A stretch of DNA of 55,861 nt. Source: Anaerolineae bacterium. GTDB lineage: Bacteria; Chloroflexota; Anaerolineae; 4572-78; J111. Position numbers and translations under genes: made by a program. Under the pieces are notes generated by a model. That model saw only the letters and a program-made list of their open reading frames with translations. It made no database searches and had not been told where the DNA came from. Every line of letters begins with the position of its first letter. Position 1 is the first letter of the stretch. Location of the stretch: positions 1 to 55,861 of the forward strand of contig JAHDWA010000063.1 of assembly GCA_023382535.1 (NCBI GenBank), given 5' to 3'. Positions 37,164-45,270 of this stretch are shown here, piece by piece.

Positions 37164-37766
37164 TCACTGGTGCTCAGTGGTTCGTTTGAAGGAGTCGTAA
37201 TAATGGTTCTGTCCTTCGTCTTCATACTCACTACTTACCAAGACATCAACGGCCAAGAGGAGCCTTCGATACTCTGTCGCGCCAAGTGATCGTGACTCCA
37301 GTCCCGTCATCGCATCATTCCATACCAGTGGTTCCGGCGGGGATGTGAACAACAGGCGGCCACCAGGCACCAGTATAGCTGACATTCTTTGGATGAGAGA
37401 CCGGTGCGCGTCTGGCTGTAGTAGAAACATCAGCCCCCACGCAAGAACTGCGTCGAACTTCCGGTTAAAGAATAACGAATCCTCCACGGATTCGCATGCG
37501 ACAGGAACCTCTGGAAGATTCTGCCGGAATGCTTCAACAAAGGAGGGTGACGCATCAATGGCATAAGCGTTTAGACCTTCGCTGACCAGCACCTTCGTAA
37601 TCGGCAGACCCGACCCGCAACCCAAATCAATGACTGCGGCATTGCGTGGTAGTGTGCGTGCCCAGTGGCGCACATCCCGCGTGCCAACCGCAGTCGACGG
37701 CGCGCGACCCCGACCTGCAAGAAACTCGGCAGCTATACCTTCGTATCCATTAGATCGATCTATCAT
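37164..37766 (-). CDS. SAM-dependent methyltransferase
   Basis: 200 residues from ATG 37766 (MIDRSNGYEGIA); the longer open frame begins inside attC site F and is discarded. Motif I VIDLGCGSGLPI, motif II YAIDASPSF, motif IV FDAVLAWGLMFLL, then LVPGGRLLFTSPPEP. Class I Rossmann-fold methyltransferase of the UbiE/methyltransf_11 type, substrate unknown. A complete cassette between attC sites F and E. Confidence 0.88.
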   Translation of the reverse strand: MIDRSNGYEGIAAEFLAGRGRAPSTAVGTRDVRHWARTLPRNAAVIDLGCGSGLPITKVLVSEGLNAYAIDASPSFVEAFRQNLPEVPVACESVEDSLFFNRKFDAVLAWGLMFLLQPDAHRSLIQRMSAILVPGGRLLFTSPPEPLVWNDAMTGLESRSLGATEYRRLLLAVDVLVSSEYEDEGQNHYYDSFKRTTEHQ

Positions 37767-37790
37767 TTCAGGACTCTTCCAATTCCTTGA

Positions 37791-37922
37791 GCCTAACGGC
37801 AAGCGTTAGCTGCGATGGGTTGGAGCTTGGACTCGCTGTCGAGACGGAACGAACCCAAAGCCAAGAAAAAAGATCAGAAAACGAGGCGCGTACCCACCTG
37901 TCCACTACACGCATTGTTAGCC
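37791..37922 (-). repeat. attC site F
   Basis: 132 bases, GCCTAAC ... GTTAGCC. Arms GCGTTAGCTGCGATGGGTT and the inverse near CCTGTCCACTACACGC. Its gene should lie just above it on the minus strand, but an IS630 element now separates it from the VOC gene. Confidence 0.85.
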
Positions 37923-37980
37923 TGTTGTTTGGGACTTTCATTCCAATTGGGAGCGTGTGCAGTAGCGGCTTATAGACAAA

Positions 37981-38539
37981 TCATTTAGACATCATACACA
38001 GGTGGGAGTAGGCATACTGGTCGAGTAAAGAACAGGGAAATGTTGTGGTCGAAAGATGCTCTTCAAAATCATGGGCTAACTTATCCAGTTTTTTACAGGC
38101 ATGGTTATGACTGATGGCCCGGCGGGTCGCTTTCCAGACGTGCTCTTGGGGATTGAGGTCAGGTGTGCCAGGCGGAAAATAGATAATCTCCAGGCGAGTG
38201 TTGGCCTCCAAGATAGCTTTAATCTTGGGACCCCGATGCCAGGGCGCTCGATCCCACAGCAGTAAAATGGGATCATCTGGATAAGTCAGGAGGATTTTTT
38301 CTAAAAATAAAGCAGAAGTTTCGGCATTCATAATCGGTGAGGGCATAGCAATGTCTTGACCACTGAGCAAATTCAAGGCACCATAAAAGTGAGTACTTTC
38401 TCGACCGGGATGCAACTTGACCAGCGGCGTTTGTCCGCGAGCCGCCCAGACTATTTGCAGGGTGGCTTGCAGATACAAGGAGGCTTCATCACCAGCCAGA
38501 ATGACGGTTTTAGGCGCATCTTGAGCAAGGTCTACAATT
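37981..38539 (-). CDS. IS630 transposase, downstream frame (DDE part)
   Basis: Entered by a -1 frameshift at the A8 run. Catalytic residues: first Asp in VILAGDEASLY, second in ILLWDRAPWH, Glu in DLNPQEHVWK, the typical IS630 DDE triad spacing. All three are present, so the element may still be active if the frameshift works. Alternatively the slip is a disabling mutation. Confidence 0.75.
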
Positions 38540-39068
38540 TTTTTTCAAGTTCTTGTTCAAATTCCAGCGCCTTCAATTCATTGCGAGAACGATAGTAAGC
38601 CTCAGGTCGTTGGCAACTGAACTCACAGCGGTCAAACAAGGTTCGGTAAGAGGTCGCACTCTTGTAAGTCACGCCATAATTGCGTTCAACCAGCTTGGCC
38701 AAATCTGGCACAGTCCAAAACTGACCGTCGCCATAACACTCGGCTGAGCGGAACAACTGCGCGGGCGTATAGCTGTGTAGTTGCTCTTGTAGCTGTTCTA
38801 TTTCTAGCGGGCTTAGTTTGGCGCGATGGCCGCCCTCGCGTTTGTCTACCAGTCCAGCCACGCCGAATTGGCGATAGGCTCGACACCATTCCATTAAACT
38901 GGGCCGGCTACAACCCGTTATGTCTTGAATCTCTTTGACGGGATAACCTTGGCCATACAGTCGGACCGCCTGATACCGTATTTTTGTTTGGGCATCTTGG
39001 CACTGGTTATAGGCCCATTTGAGTTCGTTATCTTGTGCTTCTGTGAGCTTAAATTGTCGTCTGTCCAT
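38532..39068 (-). CDS. IS630 transposase, upstream frame (helix-turn-helix part)
   Basis: 178 residues with two winged-helix DNA-binding regions: GYPVKEIQDITGCSRPSLME and LSPLEIEQLQEQLHSYTPAQ followed by KLVERNYGVTYKSATSYR. The frame ends EFEQELEKKL at a run of eight A (plus strand 38538-38545). A -1 slip there continues into the catalytic frame (EKKIVDLAQDAPK), so a fused transposase is probably made by programmed frameshifting. Confidence 0.8.
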   Translation of the reverse strand: MDRRQFKLTEAQDNELKWAYNQCQDAQTKIRYQAVRLYGQGYPVKEIQDITGCSRPSLMEWCRAYRQFGVAGLVDKREGGHRAKLSPLEIEQLQEQLHSYTPAQLFRSAECYGDGQFWTVPDLAKLVERNYGVTYKSATSYRTLFDRCEFSCQRPEAYYRSRNELKALEFEQELEKKL

Positions 39069-39141
39069 ACCGATAGTGTATGACTTTTATCTGTTTTGTC
39101 TATTAGAGACGTTGGTAGCTGCAAAATTAGCGCTCGTTTCC

Positions 39142-39579
39142 TTACCCAAGCTCCTCGGCGAGCCCGATGAGAAGTCCTTCGGGACCGCGGATATAGCAGA
39201 GGCGATACGAGTCCTCGTACTGAACCACTTCACCGACGAGCTGCGCGCCGCGTTTGCGGAGCCTGGCGAGCGTCTCGTCGATGTCTTCCACGGCAAACAT
39301 GACGCGTAGGTAGCCGAGAGCGTTTACCGGGGCGTTCCGATGATCGGCGACTACAGGCGGGGTGAGAAATCGCGAGATCTCGAGCCGGCTGTGGCCGTCG
39401 GGGGTGACCATCATGGCGATCTCGACGCGCTGGTTGCCCAGTCCGGTGACGCGTCCGGCCCATTCCCCTTCGACCATAGCTCGCCCTTCGAGCTTCAGGC
39501 CCAGCTCGGTGAAAAAAGAGATGGCCTCATCGAGGGATTCTACGACGATGCCGACATTGTCCATCCGCTTAAGACTCAT
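39142..39579 (-). CDS. VOC-family (glyoxalase/bleomycin-resistance) protein
   Basis: 145 residues, start at ATG 39579 (MSLKRMDNVG) with AGAGGA upstream. Two beta-alpha-beta-beta-beta units: VGIVVESLDEAISFFTELGL and VMFAVEDIDETLARLRKRGA, ending YIRGPEGLLIGLAEEL. Metal-site Glu near the end is present. Such proteins bind or modify small molecules, often giving resistance; substrate unknown. Common as integron cargo. Confidence 0.87.
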   Translation of the reverse strand: MSLKRMDNVGIVVESLDEAISFFTELGLKLEGRAMVEGEWAGRVTGLGNQRVEIAMMVTPDGHSRLEISRFLTPPVVADHRNAPVNALGYLRVMFAVEDIDETLARLRKRGAQLVGEVVQYEDSYRLCYIRGPEGLLIGLAEELG

Positions 39580-39612
39580 ATCATTTCCTCTCATTTTTAA
39601 AAGGTCTTTCTA

Positions 39613-40170
<558 letters not shown>

Positions 40171-40222
40171 TTGATCTCCTTTTAATGATGCCCTGCTTCG
40201 TTAATAGGTTAGGTAGAAATAC

Positions 40223-40678
40223 TTATTTTTCTGTTTGCCATAATATTCGGTCTATAGGCCCGTCTTGGGATTTTGACTTTATATACTCATATGACTTCTG
40301 CATGATTTGCTCAAGGATTGGCAGCTCTATATCGCTAAGCCTCTTGATATAAACACAATACCCAGTACTTGTATGTTTACCTAACTTAGCCAGCAATTCA
40401 GCGTAGCGCGCCGTGCCGTCCATCAGGTAAACGGTGATCTTACCTTTTCTTGGATAAAAGCCAATAACATGACCGTCGCCTTCGCGCCCGCTGTCGTATT
40501 TGTAATGGTAGGTATCAAACCCGATCGTGCCCACATTCCACAGCTTTGGCTTATGCCCACTGATTCGCTGCATCATTTCAATAAGCGCCTGGCTATCTTT
40601 TACGGTTTGTTCATCAAGGGAAGCAATGTAGTCTTTGACTGAAGTGCTGTTTTCAGTAGCCTTGCTTTTATCTGTCAT
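40223..40678 (-). CDS. DUF1801 (YdhG-like) protein
   Basis: 151 residues. VKDYIASLDEQTVKDSQALI, MMQRISGHKPKLWNVGTIGF, VIGFYPRKGKITVYLMDG and CVYIKRLSDIELPILEQI are standard for the family, which has an iron-chaperone-like/frataxin-like fold. Function unknown. Confidence 0.87.
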   Translation of the reverse strand: MTDKSKATENSTSVKDYIASLDEQTVKDSQALIEMMQRISGHKPKLWNVGTIGFDTYHYKYDSGREGDGHVIGFYPRKGKITVYLMDGTARYAELLAKLGKHTSTGYCVYIKRLSDIELPILEQIMQKSYEYIKSKSQDGPIDRILWQTEK

Positions 40679-40792
40679 AAGTCAATCATACCTCTAACAT
40701 AATAAATGATGAAAAGATTATTTTTCTCATGGGAATTTTCCTTGAAGTCAGGCACTCCCTCTCCATTCCGTCTCTAGCCCAACGCGCTAGGG

Positions 40793-41667
40793 CTACGGTT
40801 TAGTTGTTGAATGGGTAGGGATGAGATAGGGTTCCCAGGCTAGTAGATCGCCTGTTCGCTTAACATGCCCCAGGCCGGGAAAGGGAAAATGATACGCCAG
40901 CACCAGCAGGTTCTCGAACTCAGTCCGTGCCAGCATCGCTCGCCGGGTGTCATTGGCTATGTCTGGTTGAAAATCGAAAGCCGATACATCCACCGCGTTG
41001 AGTTGAATGGGCAAGTGGATGGCATCGACCAGGTGCAGCAGTCGCACACCCTGCGACTCGATGCTCACCGCCTGGTGTCCGGGCGAGTGACCCAGGGCAG
41101 GCACATAGCGAATCCCTGGCTCAATATCTGCTGGGCTATCCAACAGAGTCAACCGCGATGCGTAGGCAGCGAAGATCTGGCGTAACCCGCTGGCGGTCTC
41201 CTCATCCATTTCGGCGAGTACGTCCTCGCGCATCCAGAAGTCGTGCTCTTGCTTAGGCGCGACTAGCCGCGCGTTGACAAAGGTCGGCTGGCCCGCACTA
41301 TCCAACAACCCGCCGATATGATCCCCATGATAGTACTGATCACCACTGTATCAATGGACTCCGGCGTGATGTTTGCCATGCGCAGATGATCAAGCAAATG
41401 TCCCGGATCAGCGGGATCGCCCTGACCATTACCGGTATCAATCAGCACCCGTTTGGCCGCCGTTTCCACCAGGAGGATATTTCTGCTGAAGCCGAGCGGG
41501 GTATGAAGAGCACGAAACGCGGCGAGCATCCGCTCGGCATCCTCCGTAAACATGCTGGTAACATCATTTTCCGTTAACGTCTCGTTCCCGTCACATAGCA
41601 CCACACACGAGAAATCTCCCAAACGAAAAGGGACAACATCTATAGGCACTCCCTTGAGTTGGGTCAT
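40793..41667 (-). pseudogene. MBL-fold hydrolase broken in its metal motif
   Basis: Start ATG 41667 with AAGGAG upstream. The first frame runs to IDTVVISTIMG; the second, shifted, reads YYHGDHIGGLLDSAGQP to the end. Restoring one base (CAC for AC) near 41335 gives VVISHYHGDHIGG, so the lesion lies exactly in the HxHxDH metal site. Later motifs (ALGHSPGHQAVSI, AYHFPFPGLGHV) are intact. May be a sequencing error or a true inactivation. Confidence 0.75.
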
Positions 41668-41759
41668 TTTATCCTTCTCCTTATGTGGAATCACGGTATG
41701 AGAATACTAGCTCATTTGTTCTAAAATGTCAAGATATTCTCTGGGGGGAGTGCCTAAGA

Positions 41760-42187
41760 TCAAGGAGAAACGAATTCATAGGCATACGCGGGATAGTTAG
41801 GAAAGCGGCGTTTGTGAAGTTGACGGCGGTTCCAAGCAAAGACAAAGAGCTTCACAGCTCGCCAGAGAGCATGAATGCAGCGCGAAAAACATCGCGATTT
41901 ACGGGCCAGACGCGCTAGGTAATGGCGGAATTCAGCATTATCCGCTTCAACTGAGTAGGTTTGGCTTTTGTCGGGTAGGGATTGATGAAGTGCTGGATAG
42001 TAAACCAATGGGTCATACGTGGCAAACTGGTCGCTGAAGTAGAAGTAGGCTAGTGGACTGTCATCCAGCAGCGCTTGCATAACCGCTTCTGTCCGCTCCC
42101 ACACCACATCCCAACCTATAGGCTGCCTGACCCATTCAAGGCGTCTTTAATTTGCTGCTCATCACTTTGGCAATACGGACATTTCAT
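41760..42187 (-). mobile_element. IS1-family remnant with internal deletion
   Basis: Starts with a zinc-finger-like MKCPYCQSDEQQIKDAL (from 42187), stops after GSGSL, and then continues in another frame with VVWERTEAVMQALLD, YSVEADNAEFRHYLARLARK and RRFPNYPAYAYEFV, the C-terminal half of IS1-type transposases. The helix-turn-helix and first part of the catalytic domain are missing. Confidence 0.75.
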
Positions 42188-42189
42188 CT

Positions 42190-43131
42190 TTAGCGAATCC
42201 CGGTATCAATATCCACATCTAACCGGGTGGTTTGTTGGCTCTTAATCTCCACCGGCTGCGGCAAGCCCATTGCAAGGTCAACACCTAAGTGATTGATGTC
42301 TACCACATAGACACCCACCGGCAGGGTCACCCGATAATTTCCGGAGCCATCGATATCCACTCGGGTCACCTCCTGCTGCCCATCCTCAGCATAGATCACC
42401 ATCTTCCGCCCGATATAAACTGCCGGGGCTGGGGCGGGTTCAGGCGCACCTTCTTGCACCACCGGACTGAGTGGGCCAACCGTCACGTGCCCTTCCAGGA
42501 CACCGGTCTCCACCTTCTGCAAGCTCAAGCCTGTCTTGTCTCCCTGGACCCTCACCTGTATCTCTATCTTTTCGCCCATGGGATAATCCGCTTCCTGCTC
42601 GGCCTCGCTCACCACGATGTGGACATCATAATGCGGGTTGCGATTGGCGTCGGTGGTTTCGGCCAGGAAGATACTGGGCGGGGCGCACATGCCTCGATCG
42701 GGTGGACAGGCTTTTTCTCCCAGCAGGGTCTCCACCACGACACCCCGTAGCCATACCGTCTGGCCATTCAGGGCCGAGCGGTGCTCGACCAGTTCCTTGA
42801 CTGAGAGGGGCTCGGCCGGCAGGGCATCAAGAGGCTCGTCAGGGTAAGAGGCCAGACCAATTTGATGGGGGTCTTCGGGTTCGACCACGGTCGTGCTGGC
42901 CTCGGCTGTTGCTACGACTTCTTCCACAAACAGGTGGCCGTCCGCCGTCCGGCACTGGCGAGGATAGGATTCCATCACTGGATTGCCGGCCCGGACGCAC
43001 GCCTCAAAGCTGTTGATCACCTGGCTGCCGCTATCCAGTGCATCCCCAGACGCAGCCAATCCACTACAACCGGCCAGCAAGCCGGCTAGCAGGATCATCA
43101 AGAGACTAAAAATGCTTACGGGTCGAAACAT
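42190..43131 (-). CDS. Secreted lipoprotein
   Basis: 313 residues. Start at ATG 43131 (MFRPVSIFSLLMIL), GGAGG 7 bases upstream. Lipobox LLAGC. A small cysteine motif FEACVRAGNPVMESYPRQC follows, seen in other secreted proteins. Then an OB-like domain (NGQTVWLRGVVVETLLGEKA) and a C-terminal beta-rich domain (VDIDGSGNYRVTLPVGVYVV) like carboxypeptidase-regulatory folds. Anchored outside the membrane; function unknown. Confidence 0.7.
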   Translation of the reverse strand: MFRPVSIFSLLMILLAGLLAGCSGLAASGDALDSGSQVINSFEACVRAGNPVMESYPRQCRTADGHLFVEEVVATAEASTTVVEPEDPHQIGLASYPDEPLDALPAEPLSVKELVEHRSALNGQTVWLRGVVVETLLGEKACPPDRGMCAPPSIFLAETTDANRNPHYDVHIVVSEAEQEADYPMGEKIEIQVRVQGDKTGLSLQKVETGVLEGHVTVGPLSPVVQEGAPEPAPAPAVYIGRKMVIYAEDGQQEVTRVDIDGSGNYRVTLPVGVYVVDINHLGVDLAMGLPQPVEIKSQQTTRLDVDIDTGIR

Positions 43132-43257
43132 TAGCTTTCCTCCTAGCTCTACTGGACCATCCACCGGCTAAATCCGGGATTGATTGATGTCATATGAGGA
43201 GACGTTTGTAGTGGTCTAGAAGTTCCTTTATCTGCTACGAAACTCTCCAAGGTAAAT

Positions 43258-43295
43258 AGTTGTACAATTATTTGTATTAGTTGTACAACTATGAT
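43258..43295 (+). promoter_or_regulatory. Tandem TTGTACAA operator before the 117-residue gene
   Basis: AGTTGTACAAT at 43258 and the perfect palindrome AGTTGTACAACT at 43279 lie 21 bases apart, two helical turns. The second abuts TATGAT (43290-43295), a likely -10 box. A dimeric repressor bound here would block the promoter. Confidence 0.6.
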
Positions 43296-43330
43296 AAACT
43301 ACTCGTCATTCAAATTTAGGAGGTAATTGA

Positions 43331-43684
43331 ATGACCCAGGGTAGTGAAAACATCGAATTGCAGCGCGAGTGGTTCAGGCGGCAGCAACACCTCTATCGGC
43401 GCGGCCTTATCACCGAGCAGGAATTGACCCAGGCCCAGGTCAAACTTCAGCAGATAGAGAGCCGGCCCAGTCGGGTGCAAGAACTGGTTCCGCCACGCGG
43501 CCCACAGTCGGTTCGAGTGCCGATGGACCGAATGACTGAACTGGCCCTGGAGCACTTGCTGAAGCTCGACCCAGCGGATCTGGAGCTGGACCGGAAATTA
43601 GAAAAGGCTGAACTTTTCCGCATCGCCGTGTGCCGGTGGGCGATCAGCACTGATTGGGAGCCGCCCGCCAAGGAAGAGATTTGA
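43331..43684 (+). CDS. Hypothetical helical protein
   Basis: 117 residues with AGGAGG 7 bases before ATG. First half: ELQREWFRRQQHLYRRGLIT, a charged helix; second half MTELALEHLLKLDPADLELD. No family recognised. It is directly followed by the remains of a tyrosine recombinase, and has its own palindromic operator, so it may be a small control protein of a lost mobile element. Confidence 0.55.
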   Translation: MTQGSENIELQREWFRRQQHLYRRGLITEQELTQAQVKLQQIESRPSRVQELVPPRGPQSVRVPMDRMTELALEHLLKLDPADLELDRKLEKAELFRIAVCRWAISTDWEPPAKEEI

Positions 43685-43895
43685 AGCCTCCACTCCCTGC
43701 GCCACTACTTTGCCCACAGACTGCCGGAATTGACCGGGAACATCGCCCTGGTGCAGGAAGCGGTAGGTCACCAGGATCCTAAAACGACCCGCGGCTATAC
43801 TCAATCAAAGTGGAGCAAATTATCGACGGGGTGCGAGCGCTGGGAAACAGGAGAGACAGGATCGCGGCGATTAGCCACCAAAGAAGGATTCCCCC
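43685..43895 (+). pseudogene. C-terminal fragment of a recombinase-2 paralogue
   Basis: Reads SLHSLRHYFAHRLPELTGN, IALVQEAVGHQDPKTTRGYT, then after a one-base shift KVEQIIDGVRALG. This is nearly identical to residues 290-350 of the recombinase at 16427. DNA similarity continues beyond the stop (GATTAGCCACCAAAGAAGG here, GATTAACTACCAAAGAGGG there), so the copied unit includes about 30 bases past the gene. Confidence 0.85.
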
Positions 43896-44160
43896 ATATT
43901 ACGACCGTCAAATGCACCACCGTTTGACTGCCGTGCCCCAGGGGTACTTCGACCAGCTTGGGAATGATGACCAGAGAGTAGCCCTCGGCTTCAAGAGTTT
44001 GCCGGGCTTTGGCCACAGCTTTCACCGCTTGGTTGACAGCCTCGGCGCCAACCGCTTCCAATTCGATCCAACCCTGCTCGAGAAACCGCTGGATGAGCCG
44101 TTGCGACAAAACTGAGACCTTAGTATTTTTGCCCACTTGAATGACCTCACCTTCAGCCAT
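43801..44160 (-). CDS. SpoVS-like protein with altered tail
   Basis: 119 residues from ATG 44160 (GGAG upstream). Residues 1-85 match the SpoVS/Alba-like fold: VLSQRLIQRFLEQGWIELEA, VGAEAVNQAVKAVAKARQTL, GYSLVIIPKLVEVPLG and VVHLTVVIW. SpoVS-type proteins bind nucleic acid and act in sporulation or cell division elsewhere. After WGNPS the frame runs through the antisense of the recombinase fragment, so its last 35 residues are probably foreign and the natural end was lost. Confidence 0.7.
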   Translation of the reverse strand: MAEGEVIQVGKNTKVSVLSQRLIQRFLEQGWIELEAVGAEAVNQAVKAVAKARQTLEAEGYSLVIIPKLVEVPLGHGSQTVVHLTVVIWGNPSLVANRRDPVSPVSQRSHPVDNLLHFD

Positions 44161-44236
44161 TCGGGTCACTCCATCCGCGCCAGGCTTTAACACCTGGAGT
44201 CATCAGGCTCGAAATAAGCCTTGCGGTCATATTTCT

Positions 44237-44773
44237 TTAGCCCCCTTGATAAAGGCGGCGGAGCTCGGCCAGGTGCTGTCTGAGTTCGGCCGGATCAATA
44301 TCGAAGTCCCAGGCCTGCGACGCAGCGGCGTCGATATAATTGGCCAGCGGCTCAAGCTCGATCAGGTTTTGTCGCAGCATAAACAAAACGTCTTCCAGGT
44401 CGGTCTCGAAACCCCGCGCCACTTTGCTCAGAGCGATACTATAGGGATCATAGATATAGACGGTTATGCCGCCAAACTGATCCACCCGCTGATGGCGGGT
44501 ATCGGCTTCCCCTGGCAAGGGGATAAACTCTTCGATCGGGACCGGTTCCAGGTCCAGTTTCAGCTCCATCGCCAGGGCTTCGATGGTGGCCTGGAGCTGC
44601 TCGGCTTCCTCTCCCGGCGCTTCCAAGGTGTAATCGATATCAAGGGTGCGTCGCGCACTGCCGAGCAAACACAGGGCGCTACCTCCAAGCAGGTAGAGGC
44701 TGCCGGTGCCTGGATAACGCGCTCCCAATTGCTGTAGGAAATCCTGAATTTCAGGGCTACCTATCTCGACCAT
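44237..44773 (-). CDS. Nucleotidyltransferase-like protein (DUF6036 type)
   Basis: 178 residues. YLLGGSALCLLGSARRTLDI followed by DYT gives the GG...S and DxD pattern of the nucleotidyltransferase superfamily; YDPYSIALSKVARGFETDLE is the second conserved part. Similar proteins are toxins or modifying enzymes in two-gene modules. Its start overlaps the end of the upstream gene by 13 bases, so both are translated together. Confidence 0.65.
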   Translation of the reverse strand: MVEIGSPEIQDFLQQLGARYPGTGSLYLLGGSALCLLGSARRTLDIDYTLEAPGEEAEQLQATIEALAMELKLDLEPVPIEEFIPLPGEADTRHQRVDQFGGITVYIYDPYSIALSKVARGFETDLEDVLFMLRQNLIELEPLANYIDAAASQAWDFDIDPAELRQHLAELRRLYQGG

Positions 44774-45270
44774 TGCCCCTCCAAGGCGAGGTGTCTGAGT
44801 AGACGGTCTGCTGCGTGGCGGTAGGTGCCCACCCAGTTGATCGCCAAGCCACTCAGAGCTTGGTGTTGTTCGCCCAGTTGCTTAAGCCGATCCAGACAAT
44901 CCCCAGTGGTCGGTATTCCTAACTCCGCGGCGAAGCGGTCAGGCAGGGAGGTATACTGGCCCAGGAGGACTCGCAGTTGTTCGGCGTGACACTGCTGGAG
45001 AATAACCGCCGCCGTGTAAAACAATTTCAGCGTCAATTGCTCTCGCTCCGAGAGCCGGGCCAGGGCCTCAGGAACGGCAGTGGTTAATTCGGGATGGACC
45101 AATAACAATGGAATGAGAGCCAGGCGTAGCCGCGCTTCGGACTGAGTGGTCAGACCGGCTAACAGTTTGGCCGATGGCAGCGAGGGAACTACCTGTTCCG
45201 GCTCGCCGCCGGTGACAAAATGGACGCCCAATCTATTCAACTCAGTTACCAGCCGGTTGGCAGACTCCAT
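44761..45270 (-). CDS. Helical partner of the nucleotidyltransferase
   Basis: 169 residues, almost all helical, with leucine-rich LRLALIPLLLVHPELTTAV and LSEREQLTLKLFYTAAVIL. Upstream gene of a two-gene module with the DUF6036-type protein. No family recognised with certainty; the order fits an antitoxin or sensor preceding its toxin, which is inference. Confidence 0.6.
   Translation of the reverse strand: MESANRLVTELNRLGVHFVTGGEPEQVVPSLPSAKLLAGLTTQSEARLRLALIPLLLVHPELTTAVPEALARLSEREQLTLKLFYTAAVILQQCHAEQLRVLLGQYTSLPDRFAAELGIPTTGDCLDRLKQLGEQHQALSGLAINWVGTYRHAADRLLRHLALEGQWSR

Larger units (their letters stand above)
37973..39102 (-). mobile_element. IS630-family insertion sequence
   Basis: 27-base imperfect inverted repeats at 37973-37999 (TAGACAAATCATTTAGACAT...) and 39076-39102; 21 of 27 positions match. 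The family inserts at TA and duplicates it; TA dinucleotides lie at or next to both ends, though the exact boundary is off by one base on the right. The two transposase frames fill the element. It separates attC site F from the cassette gene cluster above it. Confidence 0.8.

Noticed and set aside
40777..40783. GCCCAAC near the MBL gene end as a complete attC
   Set aside because: The nearest GTTRRRY-like sequence is only about 25 bases away and the arms do not pair.
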